From Desulfolutivibrio sulfodismutans DSM 3696 (GTDB lineage: Bacteria; Desulfobacterota; Desulfovibrionia; Desulfovibrionales; Desulfovibrionaceae): a stretch of 64,000 bases of DNA. Location of the stretch: contig NZ_CP045504.1 of NCBI RefSeq assembly GCF_013376455.1, positions 1,529,501-1,593,500 on the forward strand, given 5' to 3'. This document shows positions 43,207 through 52,403 of the stretch, one piece after another. Position numbers and translations under genes: made by a program. Position 1 is the stretch's first letter; the number at the start of each line of letters is the position of its first letter. A model generated the notes under the pieces. It was not told the DNA's origin, did no database searches, and saw nothing but the letters and a program-made list of their open reading frames with translations.

Positions 43207-44442
43207 ATGCGTATATTGGTGCAAAAATACGGCGGCACGTCGGTTGCCGGGCTGGATCGCATGAAGCAGGTCGAGGCCCGGGTGAAAAAGGGCCTGGCGG
43301 AAGGCTTCAAGGTGGTGGTGGTGCTCTCGGCCATGTCCGGGGAGACCAACCGCCTTTTGGGTCTGGCCAGGCAGTGGTCCGCCAATCCGGACCTCTCCGA
43401 ATGCGACGCCCTGGTGACCACGGGCGAGCAGGTCTCGGTAACCCTGTTCGCCATGCTGCTCAAAGACGCGGGCATCAAATGCCGCTCGGTCATGGGCTTC
43501 CAGATCCCCATCCTGACCAACAACAATTACGGCCGGGCCCGCATCCTGGAGATCGACAACGCCAAACTGCTGGACATGCTCAATGAGTTCGACGTGTTGG
43601 TGGTGGCCGGGTTCCAGGGGGTGAGCTGTCACGGGCGGCTGACGACGCTTGGGCGCGGCGGCTCGGACACCACGGGCGTGGCCCTGGCGGCGGCCCTTTC
43701 CGCCGACGTGTGCGAGATCTACACCGACGTCAAGGGCGTCTACACCACCGATCCCAACATGTGCTCCACGGCCCGCAAGCTGGACCGCATAAGCTATGAC
43801 GAAATGCTGGAATTCTCCAGCATGGGGGCCAAGGTCTTGCAGATCAGGTCCGTGGAGTTCGCCAAGAAATACAATGTTCCTGTCCGGGTGCGTTCGACGT
43901 TCTGCGACGATCCCGGAACACTGGTCACCCAGGAGGATGAGCTGATGGAAGACGTGCTGGTTTCGGGCATCGCCTACGACAAGGATCAGTGCCGCATCAC
44001 CGTATTCAACGTCATGGATTGTCCCGGCGTGGCCGCCGCCATCTTCAGCCCCATTTCCGATGCGGGCATCCTGGTGGACATGATCGTGCAGAACACCAGC
44101 CGCGACGGCCGTACGGACATGACCTTCACCGTCTCCCGGACCAATCTGGAAAAAACCCTGGAGATTTTATCCCGCGACAACAAGGACATCGGCGCGGTGG
44201 AAGTGCAGCACGATTTGAACGTGTGCAAGGTTTCGGTCATCGGCGTGGGCATGCGCAACCACTCGGGCGTGGCCTCCATGATGTTCACCTGTCTGCGCAA
44301 CGAAAACATCAATATCCTCATGATCTCCACATCGGAAATCAAGATCACCTGTCTTATCGAGGAAAAGTATCTGGAACTGGCCGTACGCGCCCTGCACGAC
44401 GCTTTCGGCCTGGACAGGGCGGGCGGTGACCGGGTCTGCTGA
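43207..44442 (+). CDS. lysC: Aspartate kinase
   Basis: 411 aa. Phosphorylates aspartate, first step toward lysine, threonine and methionine. The N-terminal kinase domain has LVQKYGGTSVAGLDRM, TTGEQVS, GRGGSDTTGVALAAAL and YTDVKGVYTTDPN. Two ACT domains occupy about residues 265-405 (SDAGILVDMIVQNTSRDGR; NINILMISTSEIKITCLI), the site of feedback control by lysine and/or threonine. GGAGG precedes the start. Next downstream is citramalate synthase, tying aspartate-family and isoleucine synthesis. Confidence 0.95.
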   Translation: MRILVQKYGGTSVAGLDRMKQVEARVKKGLAEGFKVVVVLSAMSGETNRLLGLARQWSANPDLSECDALVTTGEQVSVTLFAMLLKDAGIKCRSVMGFQIPILTNNNYGRARILEIDNAKLLDMLNEFDVLVVAGFQGVSCHGRLTTLGRGGSDTTGVALAAALSADVCEIYTDVKGVYTTDPNMCSTARKLDRISYDEMLEFSSMGAKVLQIRSVEFAKKYNVPVRVRSTFCDDPGTLVTQEDELMEDVLVSGIAYDKDQCRITVFNVMDCPGVAAAIFSPISDAGILVDMIVQNTSRDGRTDMTFTVSRTNLEKTLEILSRDNKDIGAVEVQHDLNVCKVSVIGVGMRNHSGVASMMFTCLRNENINILMISTSEIKITCLIEEKYLELAVRALHDAFGLDRAGGDRVC

Positions 44443-44756
44443 TCAACGCTTGCAGATGCAGGCCGCACCCGGTACCATGTTAAAAAAACAGGGCGAAACG
44501 AGGACAGCGCGCCAGAACCGGGGAGAGACCGCCCGGTCGCGCTCTTCCGGTTGAAAGGACTGTGTTGTAACGCCGCAATCCCTTCCGTACCGCGTGCCGA
44601 TGCACCCTTTTGTTTCAGGCTCTTTTTTTTAAACATGCTTTTTTTATACCGCACAGCGGAAAACGGCCCCTGCCGCCTCAGGTCGGGGCCGCCCGGCGGG
44701 CACACATCCTTTCACGTCCCGGCCCCCTCGGCCGGGACAGGGACGTAAAGCAGGCC
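44443..44756. other. lysC-cimA spacer and cimA leader
   Basis: 314 bp. It contains T-rich runs around 44625-44646 and two GC hairpins: CGGCCCC/GGGGCCG at 44664-44691 and a 9-bp stem at 44716-44738. Short frames here (for example MHPFVSGSFF) do not contain runs of isoleucine, leucine or valine codons, so a classical attenuator peptide is not supported. Confidence 0.45.
44716..44738 (+). promoter_or_regulatory. 9-bp stem-loop just before cimA
   Basis: GTCCCGGCC pairs with GGCCGGGAC around a CCCTC loop, ending 18 bp before the cimA ATG. It would affect ribosome access if transcribed; it has no U-run. Confidence 0.45.
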
Positions 44757-46367
<1,611 letters not shown>

Positions 46368-46487
46368 GGCAGAGCGGCGGTGCGAGTCGTCCAGCACCGC
46401 TGCGGCTGCGGTTAGAAAAACAGGATTCAGGGGGCGACGCCCCGAATGCCGGATGGGGCGTTCGGGGCGCTTCCACAGGGACGAGAC

Positions 46488-47561
46488 ATGGGCGCCATCC
46501 GTTTTCTCTTGGCCATTACCGTGGTCATCAACCACACCGGGCCGCTGTTCGGACTGGTTTTTACCGACGCCTATATTGCGATCAAGATTTTCTTTATCAT
46601 CTCGGGTTTTTACATGTCTCTCATCCTGAGGGAAAAGTACGTTGGCCCCGGAAGCTACCGCCTGTTCATCACCAACCGGCTCCTGCGCCTGTTCCCGGCC
46701 TACTGGGCCATCCTGGCCCTGGCCGTGACGGTTTCCCTCTTTTTCCGGACATTTCTCGACTCATCGCTGTTGCTTGGCCCCTGGTTTGCTCGGCAGGAAT
46801 TCCTCAACCCCCTCACCGCCGCCACCCTGATCCTGGCCAATCTGTCCATCTTCGGCCAGGACATCCTCTTCTTCATGGGGCTGGCCAAGGGAACCGGGGC
46901 TCTGTATTTCGACTCCAACGCCCTGCTTTCCCCCCAACCGGCCTGGTTTTTCCTCCTGATTCCCCAGGCCTGGACCCTCTCCCTGGAGCTCATCTTCTAC
47001 CTCCTGGCCCCGTTTCTGGTGCGCCGCAGGCTGGCGTTGCTGCTGCTTTTGGCAGGGGCGAGTTTCGCCGTGCGCTATTATATCTATCGCGTGGAGCTGC
47101 CCATCGACCCCTGGGAGCAACGATTCTTCCCGGCCGAATTCGGGTTCTTCATCCTGGGCATCCTGTGCCACCGCTTCTATGCCCGGATCACCACCCGGGG
47201 CATGCGGCCCTGGCTCCCCCAGGCGGTGACCTTGAGCTTTCTCGGCTATCTGGCCATCTACCAGTTTCTCCCCGGCGGATTCGCCAAGGAGCTTCTCACG
47301 TACGCCCTGGCCATTTTCGCGCTCCCCTACGCCTTCGTATTCACCAAGTATGTGGGCTGGGACCGCACCATCGGCGAACTTTCCTATCCCATCTACATCT
47401 CGCACTGGCTGATCATCGTCGTGGTGCGCTACTTCTATCCCCAGTCCATGCTCCCCATCCTGTCCGTGGTGGTTTCTGTGGCCTTCTGCTTCGCCTTCAA
47501 CGTCTTTTTTTCGGAGCGCATCGAGCGCTACCGGCAAAAACGCGTCCTGGCCGCAAGCTGA
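46488..47561 (+). CDS. Acyltransferase-3 family membrane protein
   Basis: 357 aa, OafA/YrhL-like integral membrane O-acyltransferase that modifies cell-surface sugars. The family's N-terminal histidine is in LLAITVVINHTGPLFG (about residues 7-22), followed by AIKIFFIISGFYMSL and the RLLRLFPAYW arginine motif. About ten hydrophobic segments; the last carries ISHWLIIVVVRYF. The short N-terminus lacks the RxDGLRA consensus in full (MGAIRFLLAI). Start taken with an AGGG/GAG site. The acceptor sugar cannot be inferred. Confidence 0.85.
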   Translation: MGAIRFLLAITVVINHTGPLFGLVFTDAYIAIKIFFIISGFYMSLILREKYVGPGSYRLFITNRLLRLFPAYWAILALAVTVSLFFRTFLDSSLLLGPWFARQEFLNPLTAATLILANLSIFGQDILFFMGLAKGTGALYFDSNALLSPQPAWFFLLIPQAWTLSLELIFYLLAPFLVRRRLALLLLLAGASFAVRYYIYRVELPIDPWEQRFFPAEFGFFILGILCHRFYARITTRGMRPWLPQAVTLSFLGYLAIYQFLPGGFAKELLTYALAIFALPYAFVFTKYVGWDRTIGELSYPIYISHWLIIVVVRYFYPQSMLPILSVVVSVAFCFAFNVFFSERIERYRQKRVLAAS

Positions 47562-47663
47562 CCCCCCCTGCCGCCTCGTCCACCCCTTTCCATCGCCCGG
47601 GGCTTGGGCTAGGGTATGGCCATCGTTTCACAATCCCAACGTTCAAACCCACGGGAGTTGTAT

Positions 47664-48113
47664 ATGGCCAAGATCGAGACGATTCTCTGCGCCCTGGATT
47701 TTTCCGAAGTCAGCCCCAAGGTGGCGGATTATGCGCGGCTTCTGACCGACGCCTTCGGGGCCAAACTGGTGGTGTTGTACGTGGCCCCCTCGCTCAACCA
47801 ATATGTGGAGTTCCACGTCCAGGCCAGCTACATCGACAACTTCGTCCAGGGCATCGTGACCGGGGCCACGGAGACCATGGACGCCTTCTTGAAGGAACAT
47901 TTCCCGGGACAAAACGTGGAAGGCCGGGTGGCCACGGGATATGCGGCCGAAGAAATCCTCAACGCCGCCAAGGACGTCAGGGCCGACCTGATCGTGTTGG
48001 GCACCCACGGCCGCAAGGGCATCGACAAGATCCTTTTCGGCTCCGTGGCCGAAAAGGTCATCAAAAGCGCTGTGGTTCCGGTCATGAGCATGCGTCCGGA
48101 CCCGGAGAAATAA
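47664..48113 (+). CDS. Universal stress protein (UspA family)
   Basis: 149 aa, single Usp domain. Beta strand KIETILCALDFSEVS at the start and the ATP-binding motif GTHGRKGIDKILFGSVAEKV near the end, with the G-2X-G-9X-G-S spacing of nucleotide-binding Usp proteins. A GGAG site precedes the start, and a strong terminator follows, so it is a single-gene unit. Confidence 0.9.
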   Translation: MAKIETILCALDFSEVSPKVADYARLLTDAFGAKLVVLYVAPSLNQYVEFHVQASYIDNFVQGIVTGATETMDAFLKEHFPGQNVEGRVATGYAAEEILNAAKDVRADLIVLGTHGRKGIDKILFGSVAEKVIKSAVVPVMSMRPDPEK

Positions 48114-48141
48114 CCCCCCCGGGGCGATCCGCCGCTTTGTC

Positions 48142-48168
48142 ACCGCCGGGAGACCGGCGGTTTTTTTT
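48142..48168 (+). terminator. Intrinsic terminator after uspA
   Basis: ACCGCCGG / CCGGCGGT stem with GAGA loop followed by eight T. Confidence 0.9.
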
Positions 48169-48256
48169 GGTTCCGGGCCTGACCGGGGCGACATTCGCAA
48201 AAACGGTCAAGCGGCGTCCCTCGCGACCTGCTATCACCGCATCCATGGAGACACGT

Positions 48257-49120
48257 GTGGCACGAGACGACTACCGGAAGCGCATCAACCGGGTTTTGGC
48301 CTGTATGGAAGGCAACCTGGACGCGCTGCCCTCCCTGGACCATCTGGCCGGGCTGGCCCACTATTCGCCGCACCATTTCCACCGGGTGTTCACCGGCATG
48401 GTGGGGGAATCCCTGGCTGCCTACGCCAGACGGCTGCGCCTGGAGCGGGCGGCCATGCTTTTGGCCCGCACGGCCCGGCCGGTGACGGACATCGCGCTTG
48501 GCAGCGGCTACGACAGCCATGAGGCCTTCACCCGGGCCTTCAGGGCCCATTTCGGCGTCTCGCCCAGCGCCTACCGGGAGGCCGCCCGCCGGGGGCTGCC
48601 CCTGCCCGCATGCCCCGTGCCTCCGCCCACACCACAAGGAGACATCGCCATGGACGCAAAAATCGTTTTCTTCCCTGTTACGAAGGTGGCCTACGTGCGC
48701 CACGTGGGCCCTTACGCAGGCTGCCATGCGGCCTGGGAAACCCTGTGCGGATGGGCCGGGCCCAAGGGACTGCTCGGGCCGCAGACCCGGGTCATCGGGG
48801 TCTGCCACGACGACCCCGAGGTCACGCCGCCGGAAAAAATCCGCTACGATGCCTGCCTCACCGTGGGCGAAGGGGTGACGGCCGAGGGACCGGTGGGGGT
48901 CATGGACATCGGCGGCGGGGACTATGCCATGGCCCTGCACGAAGGGCCGTATTCCGGGCTGCACCAAAGCTACGCCACCCTGTGCGGCGTGGAGTTGCCG
49001 AAGCTTTCGCGGGAACCGGGCTACGCCCCGAGTTTTGAAATCTACGTGAACGATCCGACCACCACGCCGCCCAAGGATCTGCGCACGGAGATCTACATCC
49101 CGCTGCTGCCCAAGGCGTAA
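48257..49120 (+). CDS. AraC-family regulator with GyrI-like effector domain
   Basis: 287 aa. The N-terminal ~105 residues hold two helix-turn-helix units of the AraC type (SLDHLAGLAHYSPHHFHRVF; VTDIALGSGYDSHEAFTRAF, then HFGVSPSAYR). The C-terminal ~155 residues form a GyrI-like small-molecule domain (IVFFPVTKVAYVRHVGPYAG ... FEIYVNDPTTTPPKDLRTEI). This layout is that of SbmC/Rob-type regulators that bind hydrophobic or cationic compounds. I chose the GTG at 48257, which has GGAG 7 nt upstream; an ATG at 48245 in frame has no ribosome site. No target gene adjoins. Confidence 0.85.
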   Translation: MARDDYRKRINRVLACMEGNLDALPSLDHLAGLAHYSPHHFHRVFTGMVGESLAAYARRLRLERAAMLLARTARPVTDIALGSGYDSHEAFTRAFRAHFGVSPSAYREAARRGLPLPACPVPPPTPQGDIAMDAKIVFFPVTKVAYVRHVGPYAGCHAAWETLCGWAGPKGLLGPQTRVIGVCHDDPEVTPPEKIRYDACLTVGEGVTAEGPVGVMDIGGGDYAMALHEGPYSGLHQSYATLCGVELPKLSREPGYAPSFEIYVNDPTTTPPKDLRTEIYIPLLPKA

Positions 49121-49137
49121 TCCGCCCGAGAACGGAG

Positions 49138-49166
49138 AAACGGCCGGTGGCGCGAGCCCCCGGCCG
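49138..49166. terminator. GC hairpin after the AraC gene, repeat copy 1
   Basis: ACGGCCGG...CCGGCCG stem. Nearly the same sequence recurs at 50022-50051 in the same orientation, so hicAB locus 1 lies between two copies. Confidence 0.65.
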
Positions 49167-49295
49167 CATGCCGCGCCCCTGGCACATCGCCTTTCCGTAC
49201 CCTGCCATGCTCCGAAAGCCTCGCTGGCCACATCGCCACGCCTGGCATACGGCGGCGAGGGTTTGGCCTGCCGCCCAACCATGTCATCATATGTG

Positions 49296-49323
49296 TTGAC
49301 AAAAGAACGTCACCATCTATGAT
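49296..49323 (+). promoter_or_regulatory. Strong promoter directly before hicA-1
   Basis: Consensus TTGACA, 16 bp, TATGAT. Only six bases separate the -10 box from the hicA ATG at 49330, so transcription is predicted to begin at or next to the A of the start codon. An imperfect inverted repeat (GTTGAC...GTCAC, about 49295-49312) overlaps the -35 box and could bind HicB. Confidence 0.75.
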
Positions 49324-49329
49324 GAATCC

Positions 49330-49518
49330 ATGAACAGCGCGGAACTGAAGCGGTGGCTGGCCAAGCAAGGTTGCACCTTCGAGTCGCACCGTGGCGGGTC
49401 CGGTCATCTGACCGTCGTTCTCGGAGACAAGACGGCGCAGTTGCCCATGCACGGCCAGGGCAAGGAACTCGGAACGGGACTGGTCACAAGCATCCTGAAG
49501 CAACTCGGATTAAAATAG
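49330..49518 (+). CDS. hicA: HicA toxin (mRNA interferase), locus 1
   Basis: 62 aa. Double-stranded-RNA-binding-like fold that cleaves mRNA; the catalytic histidine is in FESHRGGSGHLTVVL (about residues 18-32), typical of the family. The N-terminus MNSAELKRWLAKQGC is the normal HicA start. No ribosome site precedes it; the promoter abuts the ATG. The antitoxin gene follows after 9 bp. Confidence 0.88.
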   Translation: MNSAELKRWLAKQGCTFESHRGGSGHLTVVLGDKTAQLPMHGQGKELGTGLVTSILKQLGLK

Positions 49519-49527
49519 GAGAACGGC

Positions 49528-49962
49528 ATGCTCATCTATCACGTCACCCTGACGCCGGATGACAATGGCGCCATACTCGTCGCCTGCCCTGATCTGCCCG
49601 AGGTGGCCACCTTCGGTGAGGATGGGCAAGACGCGCTTGGCTACGCCGTGGGGGCCATTGAAGAGGCCCTGGCGGCGCGGATAGCCCACAAAAAAGACAT
49701 CCCTCTGCCGCAGAAGGAGTCGATGGGGCTTGAGACCGTGCGCCTGTCCACCCAGACAGGCCTCAAGGTGCTGCTCTATGCGACTATGCGAAAGCTGGGC
49801 GTCACCAAGGCGGAACTGGCTCGGCGCATGGGCATCGCCCGGCAGCACGCCGACCGGCTCCTGGATCTCAACCACGCCTCCCGTCTGGACGCGCTGGATG
49901 CCGCATTTCTGGCGCTGGGGCAGGAAGTGGCGATTTCTTTGCGCAGTCCGCAGGCGGCCTAG
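49528..49962 (+). CDS. hicB: HicB antitoxin, locus 1
   Basis: 144 aa. The N-terminal degenerate RNase-H-like domain (MLIYHVTLTPDDNGAILVACPDLPEVATFG) neutralises HicA. The C-terminal helix-turn-helix (KLGVTKAELARRMGIARQHADRLLD) binds the operator for autorepression. A good AGGAG site, in contrast to the toxin gene, should favour antitoxin production. Confidence 0.9.
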   Translation: MLIYHVTLTPDDNGAILVACPDLPEVATFGEDGQDALGYAVGAIEEALAARIAHKKDIPLPQKESMGLETVRLSTQTGLKVLLYATMRKLGVTKAELARRMGIARQHADRLLDLNHASRLDALDAAFLALGQEVAISLRSPQAA

Positions 49963-50020
49963 CCCTCCGAAGTCTCTCACGCTCCACGCAACACGCTCCC
50001 CGCAGCTTTGCCTGGAATAG

Positions 50021-50055
50021 AAAACGGCCGGTAGGCGCAAGCCCCCGGCCGTTTT
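50021..50055. terminator. Bidirectional terminator between the two hic loci, repeat copy 2
   Basis: AAAACGGCCGG pairs with CCGGCCGTTTT across a 13-nt loop, with A and T runs giving terminator character on both strands. It separates convergent hicAB loci and matches 49138-49166. Confidence 0.8.
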
Positions 50056-50078
50056 ATGGCTTGAAACCGCATTCGCGT

Positions 50079-50495
50079 TCATTCAAACGACAAAACCAGC
50101 TTCTTCCCCATCACGGCGGCAACCCGGTCCAGACTTTTTAAGCTCGGCCAATGCGCGGGGTCTTCCAGACGCCGCGCCGAGGGCCAGGAGGTGCCCAGGG
50201 CGCGGGCCACCTCGGCCAGGGACCGAGTACCGCGTGCGAACCGCACCAGAAGCGCCGCCTGGACCTTGGCGTCCGGGGCCACGGCATCCGCGTCCGGGGA
50301 GACTGCCTCCGGTCGCGGGATGTCATGCCCATTCTCGAGCTTGAAGGCCAGCATGCCCGACAAGGCCTCGATCGCATTGCACAGGGCCTCGTCGCGGGTC
50401 GGGCCTTCGGAGAAGACATCATCGAAATCCGGGAAACGGACGAAGAAGCCTCCTCCCGCCTCGGGTTCGAGCACCACGGGATACCGTATGTCCAT
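50079..50495 (-). CDS. hicB: HicB antitoxin, locus 2
   Basis: 138 aa. HicB N-terminal domain (YPVVLEPEAGGGFFVRFPDFDDVFSEG) followed by a Cro-like helix-turn-helix (RSLAEVARALGTSWPSARRLEDPA, then LKSLDRVAAVMGKKLVLSFE). AGGAG precedes the start at 50495. It is clearly distinct from the HicB of locus 1, so the two loci are not a recent duplication. Confidence 0.88.
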   Translation of the reverse strand: MDIRYPVVLEPEAGGGFFVRFPDFDDVFSEGPTRDEALCNAIEALSGMLAFKLENGHDIPRPEAVSPDADAVAPDAKVQAALLVRFARGTRSLAEVARALGTSWPSARRLEDPAHWPSLKSLDRVAAVMGKKLVLSFE

Positions 50496-50506
50496 GTGCG
50501 CAACTC

Positions 50507-50692
50507 CTATTTCAAATCCACGCCGGTTTGGCGTGCGATGGCGGCGAGGAGGCCGGGGCCAATATCCCTGGCGCCATGCACCGGAACCGGGACGGCGCGG
50601 CCGTCCTTGGCCATGATATGGTGGCTTCCGGAAATCCGGTCCAGTTTCCACCCGGCGGCTTTGAGCCGACGGAGCACGTCCTTTCCGTTCAT
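50507..50692 (-). CDS. hicA: HicA toxin, locus 2
   Basis: 61 aa. MNGKDVLRRLKAAGWKLDRI, catalytic SGSHHIMAKDG with the conserved histidine, and VPVHGARDIGPGLLAAIARQ. Normal HicA length. No ribosome site is visible upstream; promoter elements run to within four bases of the ATG. The antitoxin follows after 11 bp. Confidence 0.88.
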   Translation of the reverse strand: MNGKDVLRRLKAAGWKLDRISGSHHIMAKDGRAVPVPVHGARDIGPGLLAAIARQTGVDLK

Positions 50693-50696
50693 AATA

Positions 50697-50723
50697 AATA
50701 TATCCGGAATGATCTATCGTCAA
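50697..50723 (-). promoter_or_regulatory. Promoter directly before hicA-2
   Basis: On the minus strand TTGACG (50718-50723), 15 bp, TATATT (50697-50702); TATTTA two bases on gives a 17-bp spacer. The -10 region ends 2-4 nt before the ATG. An imperfect inverted repeat (AATGATCTATCG / CGATTCATT, about 50708-50732) overlaps the -35 box as a possible operator. Confidence 0.6.
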
Positions 50724-50895
50724 CGATTCATTTTGACTTCCCCGTCCCGCCAGGCATGGCCGAGACGAAGAGAGTGTGTTCCTCGCGGCGCAGGCGCGCC
50801 GACAGGGCGCGCCCGTTCATGGCCGTTCCCCGGCAAACGCCACGGCCGAAGACTTTCGCCTCCGGCCGTAGAAAACATCCCGCTCCCGGACGAAC

Positions 50896-51639
50896 TTACA
50901 GCGCCTTGATGGTCTCGATCAGAAGCGACGTCACCTTTTCGGCGTTTTCCTTGAAGATGTGCACGATCTCGTCCCAGGTCACGGGCGGCTCGTCGGTCTT
51001 CCAGCAATCATAGTCCGTGGACATGGCCACGGCCGCATACGGCGTCCCGGCCTCGGCCGCCAGGCCGCATTCCGTGGAGATGCTCATGTTGATGACGTCG
51101 GCCCCCCACAGGCGGAACATGTTGGACTCGGCCCGGGTGGAGAAGCGCGGCCCCTCGATGGTCACCACCGTCCCCCGCTCGTGATGCCGGTAGCCGAGCT
51201 TTTTGCATCCGGCGATGAGCACCTCGCGCAGTTTCGGGGTGAACGGCTCGGCCATGGGGGTGTGCAGGGGCTCGTGGGGCTTGAAGTGATCGTGGAAGGA
51301 CAGGCGGCGAAGCCGGGTAAAATCGATGAACTGGTCCAGGATGACCAGATCGCCGCGCCGGATTTCCTCGCGAAGCGATCCCACGGCAGTGGTGGCCAGG
51401 ATGGCCGCGCACCCGGCCTCCTTAAGCGCCCAGATGTTGGCCCGGTAGTTGACCTGGGTGGGAGGGGCGGTGTGCTGGCGGCCATGCCGGGCCAGAAGCG
51501 CCACCTCTCGCCCGGCGATTGTGCCCACCCGCAGGGTGGAGTTGGGCGGCCCGTAGGGGGTGTCCATCTCCAGGTCCGTGGCGTTTTCCAGGATGTGGGG
51601 ATCATCCAGGCCGCTGCCGCCGATGATGCCGATGCGCAT
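50896..51639 (-). CDS. mtnP: S-methyl-5'-thioadenosine phosphorylase
   Basis: 247 aa. Splits methylthioadenosine with phosphate into adenine and methylthioribose 1-phosphate. [70 protein letters not shown] and the adenine-selecting [11 protein letters not shown] segment, which carries the Asp pair of methylthioadenosine phosphorylases rather than the Asn of 6-oxopurine enzymes. AAAGGA precedes the start. It lies 103 bp after apt on the same strand; adenine made here is the substrate of Apt. Confidence 0.9.
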   Translation of the reverse strand: MRIGIIGGSGLDDPHILENATDLEMDTPYGPPNSTLRVGTIAGREVALLARHGRQHTAPPTQVNYRANIWALKEAGCAAILATTAVGSLREEIRRGDLVILDQFIDFTRLRRLSFHDHFKPHEPLHTPMAEPFTPKLREVLIAGCKKLGYRHHERGTVVTIEGPRFSTRAESNMFRLWGADVINMSISTECGLAAEAGTPYAAVAMSTDYDCWKTDEPPVTWDEIVHIFKENAEKVTSLLIETIKAL

Positions 51640-51742
51640 GGGTTTTCCTTTGTCTTTCCCGCCCCTGTCGCGGCGGCCAGGCCGCGAGGACAGGGCGGAC
51701 GGTCAATTGAAGATGCCCCGGGACGCCTTTTTGCGCTGCCGA

Positions 51743-52285
51743 TCAGGCGCAGGAGGGCTTTTTGTCCGGCGTGCCCACATGCACCACGCTTTGCACGCTG
51801 TAGCCGTTCAGGCTGTCCTTTCCGTTTAAGAAATCCAGCTCCACCAAAACGCCCACCCCTGCGATTTCGGCCCCGAAGGTCTCCACAAGCTTCAAAACGC
51901 CCTTGAGCGTGCCGCCGGTGGCCAGGAGGTCGTCCACCACCAGCACCTTCTCGCCCCTAAGCACGGCGTCCTCATGCATACACAGGGTGTCGGTGCCGTA
52001 CTCCAGGTCGTAGGTCACGCTCTGGGTCTTGTAGGGCAGCTTGCCGGGCTTGCGCACGGGCACGAATCCGATGCGCATCTTGTAGGCCAGGGCCGCGCCG
52101 AAAATAAATCCCCTGGCCTCGGCGGCCACGATTTTGGTGGGGTTGGCGTCGGCGAACCGGGCGGCCATCATGTCCACGGCGTGATGAAAGGCCTTGCCGT
52201 CGCCCAAAAGCGGCGTGATGTCCAAAAAAACAATGCCTTCCTTGGGGAAGTCGTAGATTTCACGAAGCAATGCGCGCAGATCCAT
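51743..52285 (-). CDS. apt: Adenine phosphoribosyltransferase
   Basis: 180 aa. Converts adenine and PRPP to AMP. The start at 52285 has AAGGAGG. Family segments: DFPKEGIVFLDITPLL, IVAAEARGFIFGAALA, VPVRKPGKLPY and the PRPP loop KVLVVDDLLATGGTLKG. Complete. First gene of an apt-mtnP pair, divergent from mtaD. Confidence 0.95.
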   Translation of the reverse strand: MDLRALLREIYDFPKEGIVFLDITPLLGDGKAFHHAVDMMAARFADANPTKIVAAEARGFIFGAALAYKMRIGFVPVRKPGKLPYKTQSVTYDLEYGTDTLCMHEDAVLRGEKVLVVDDLLATGGTLKGVLKLVETFGAEIAGVGVLVELDFLNGKDSLNGYSVQSVVHVGTPDKKPSCA

Positions 52286-52403
52286 GCTGCCTCCTTGTTC
52301 GGGGAACGTGCCACACAACCTTTGCGCTCCTATCGGGTTTGCCGCAACCCGTCAAGAATACGCCCGATTGCATCCCGGCGGGCAGCCGCGTAAGAGTCGG
52401 CCC

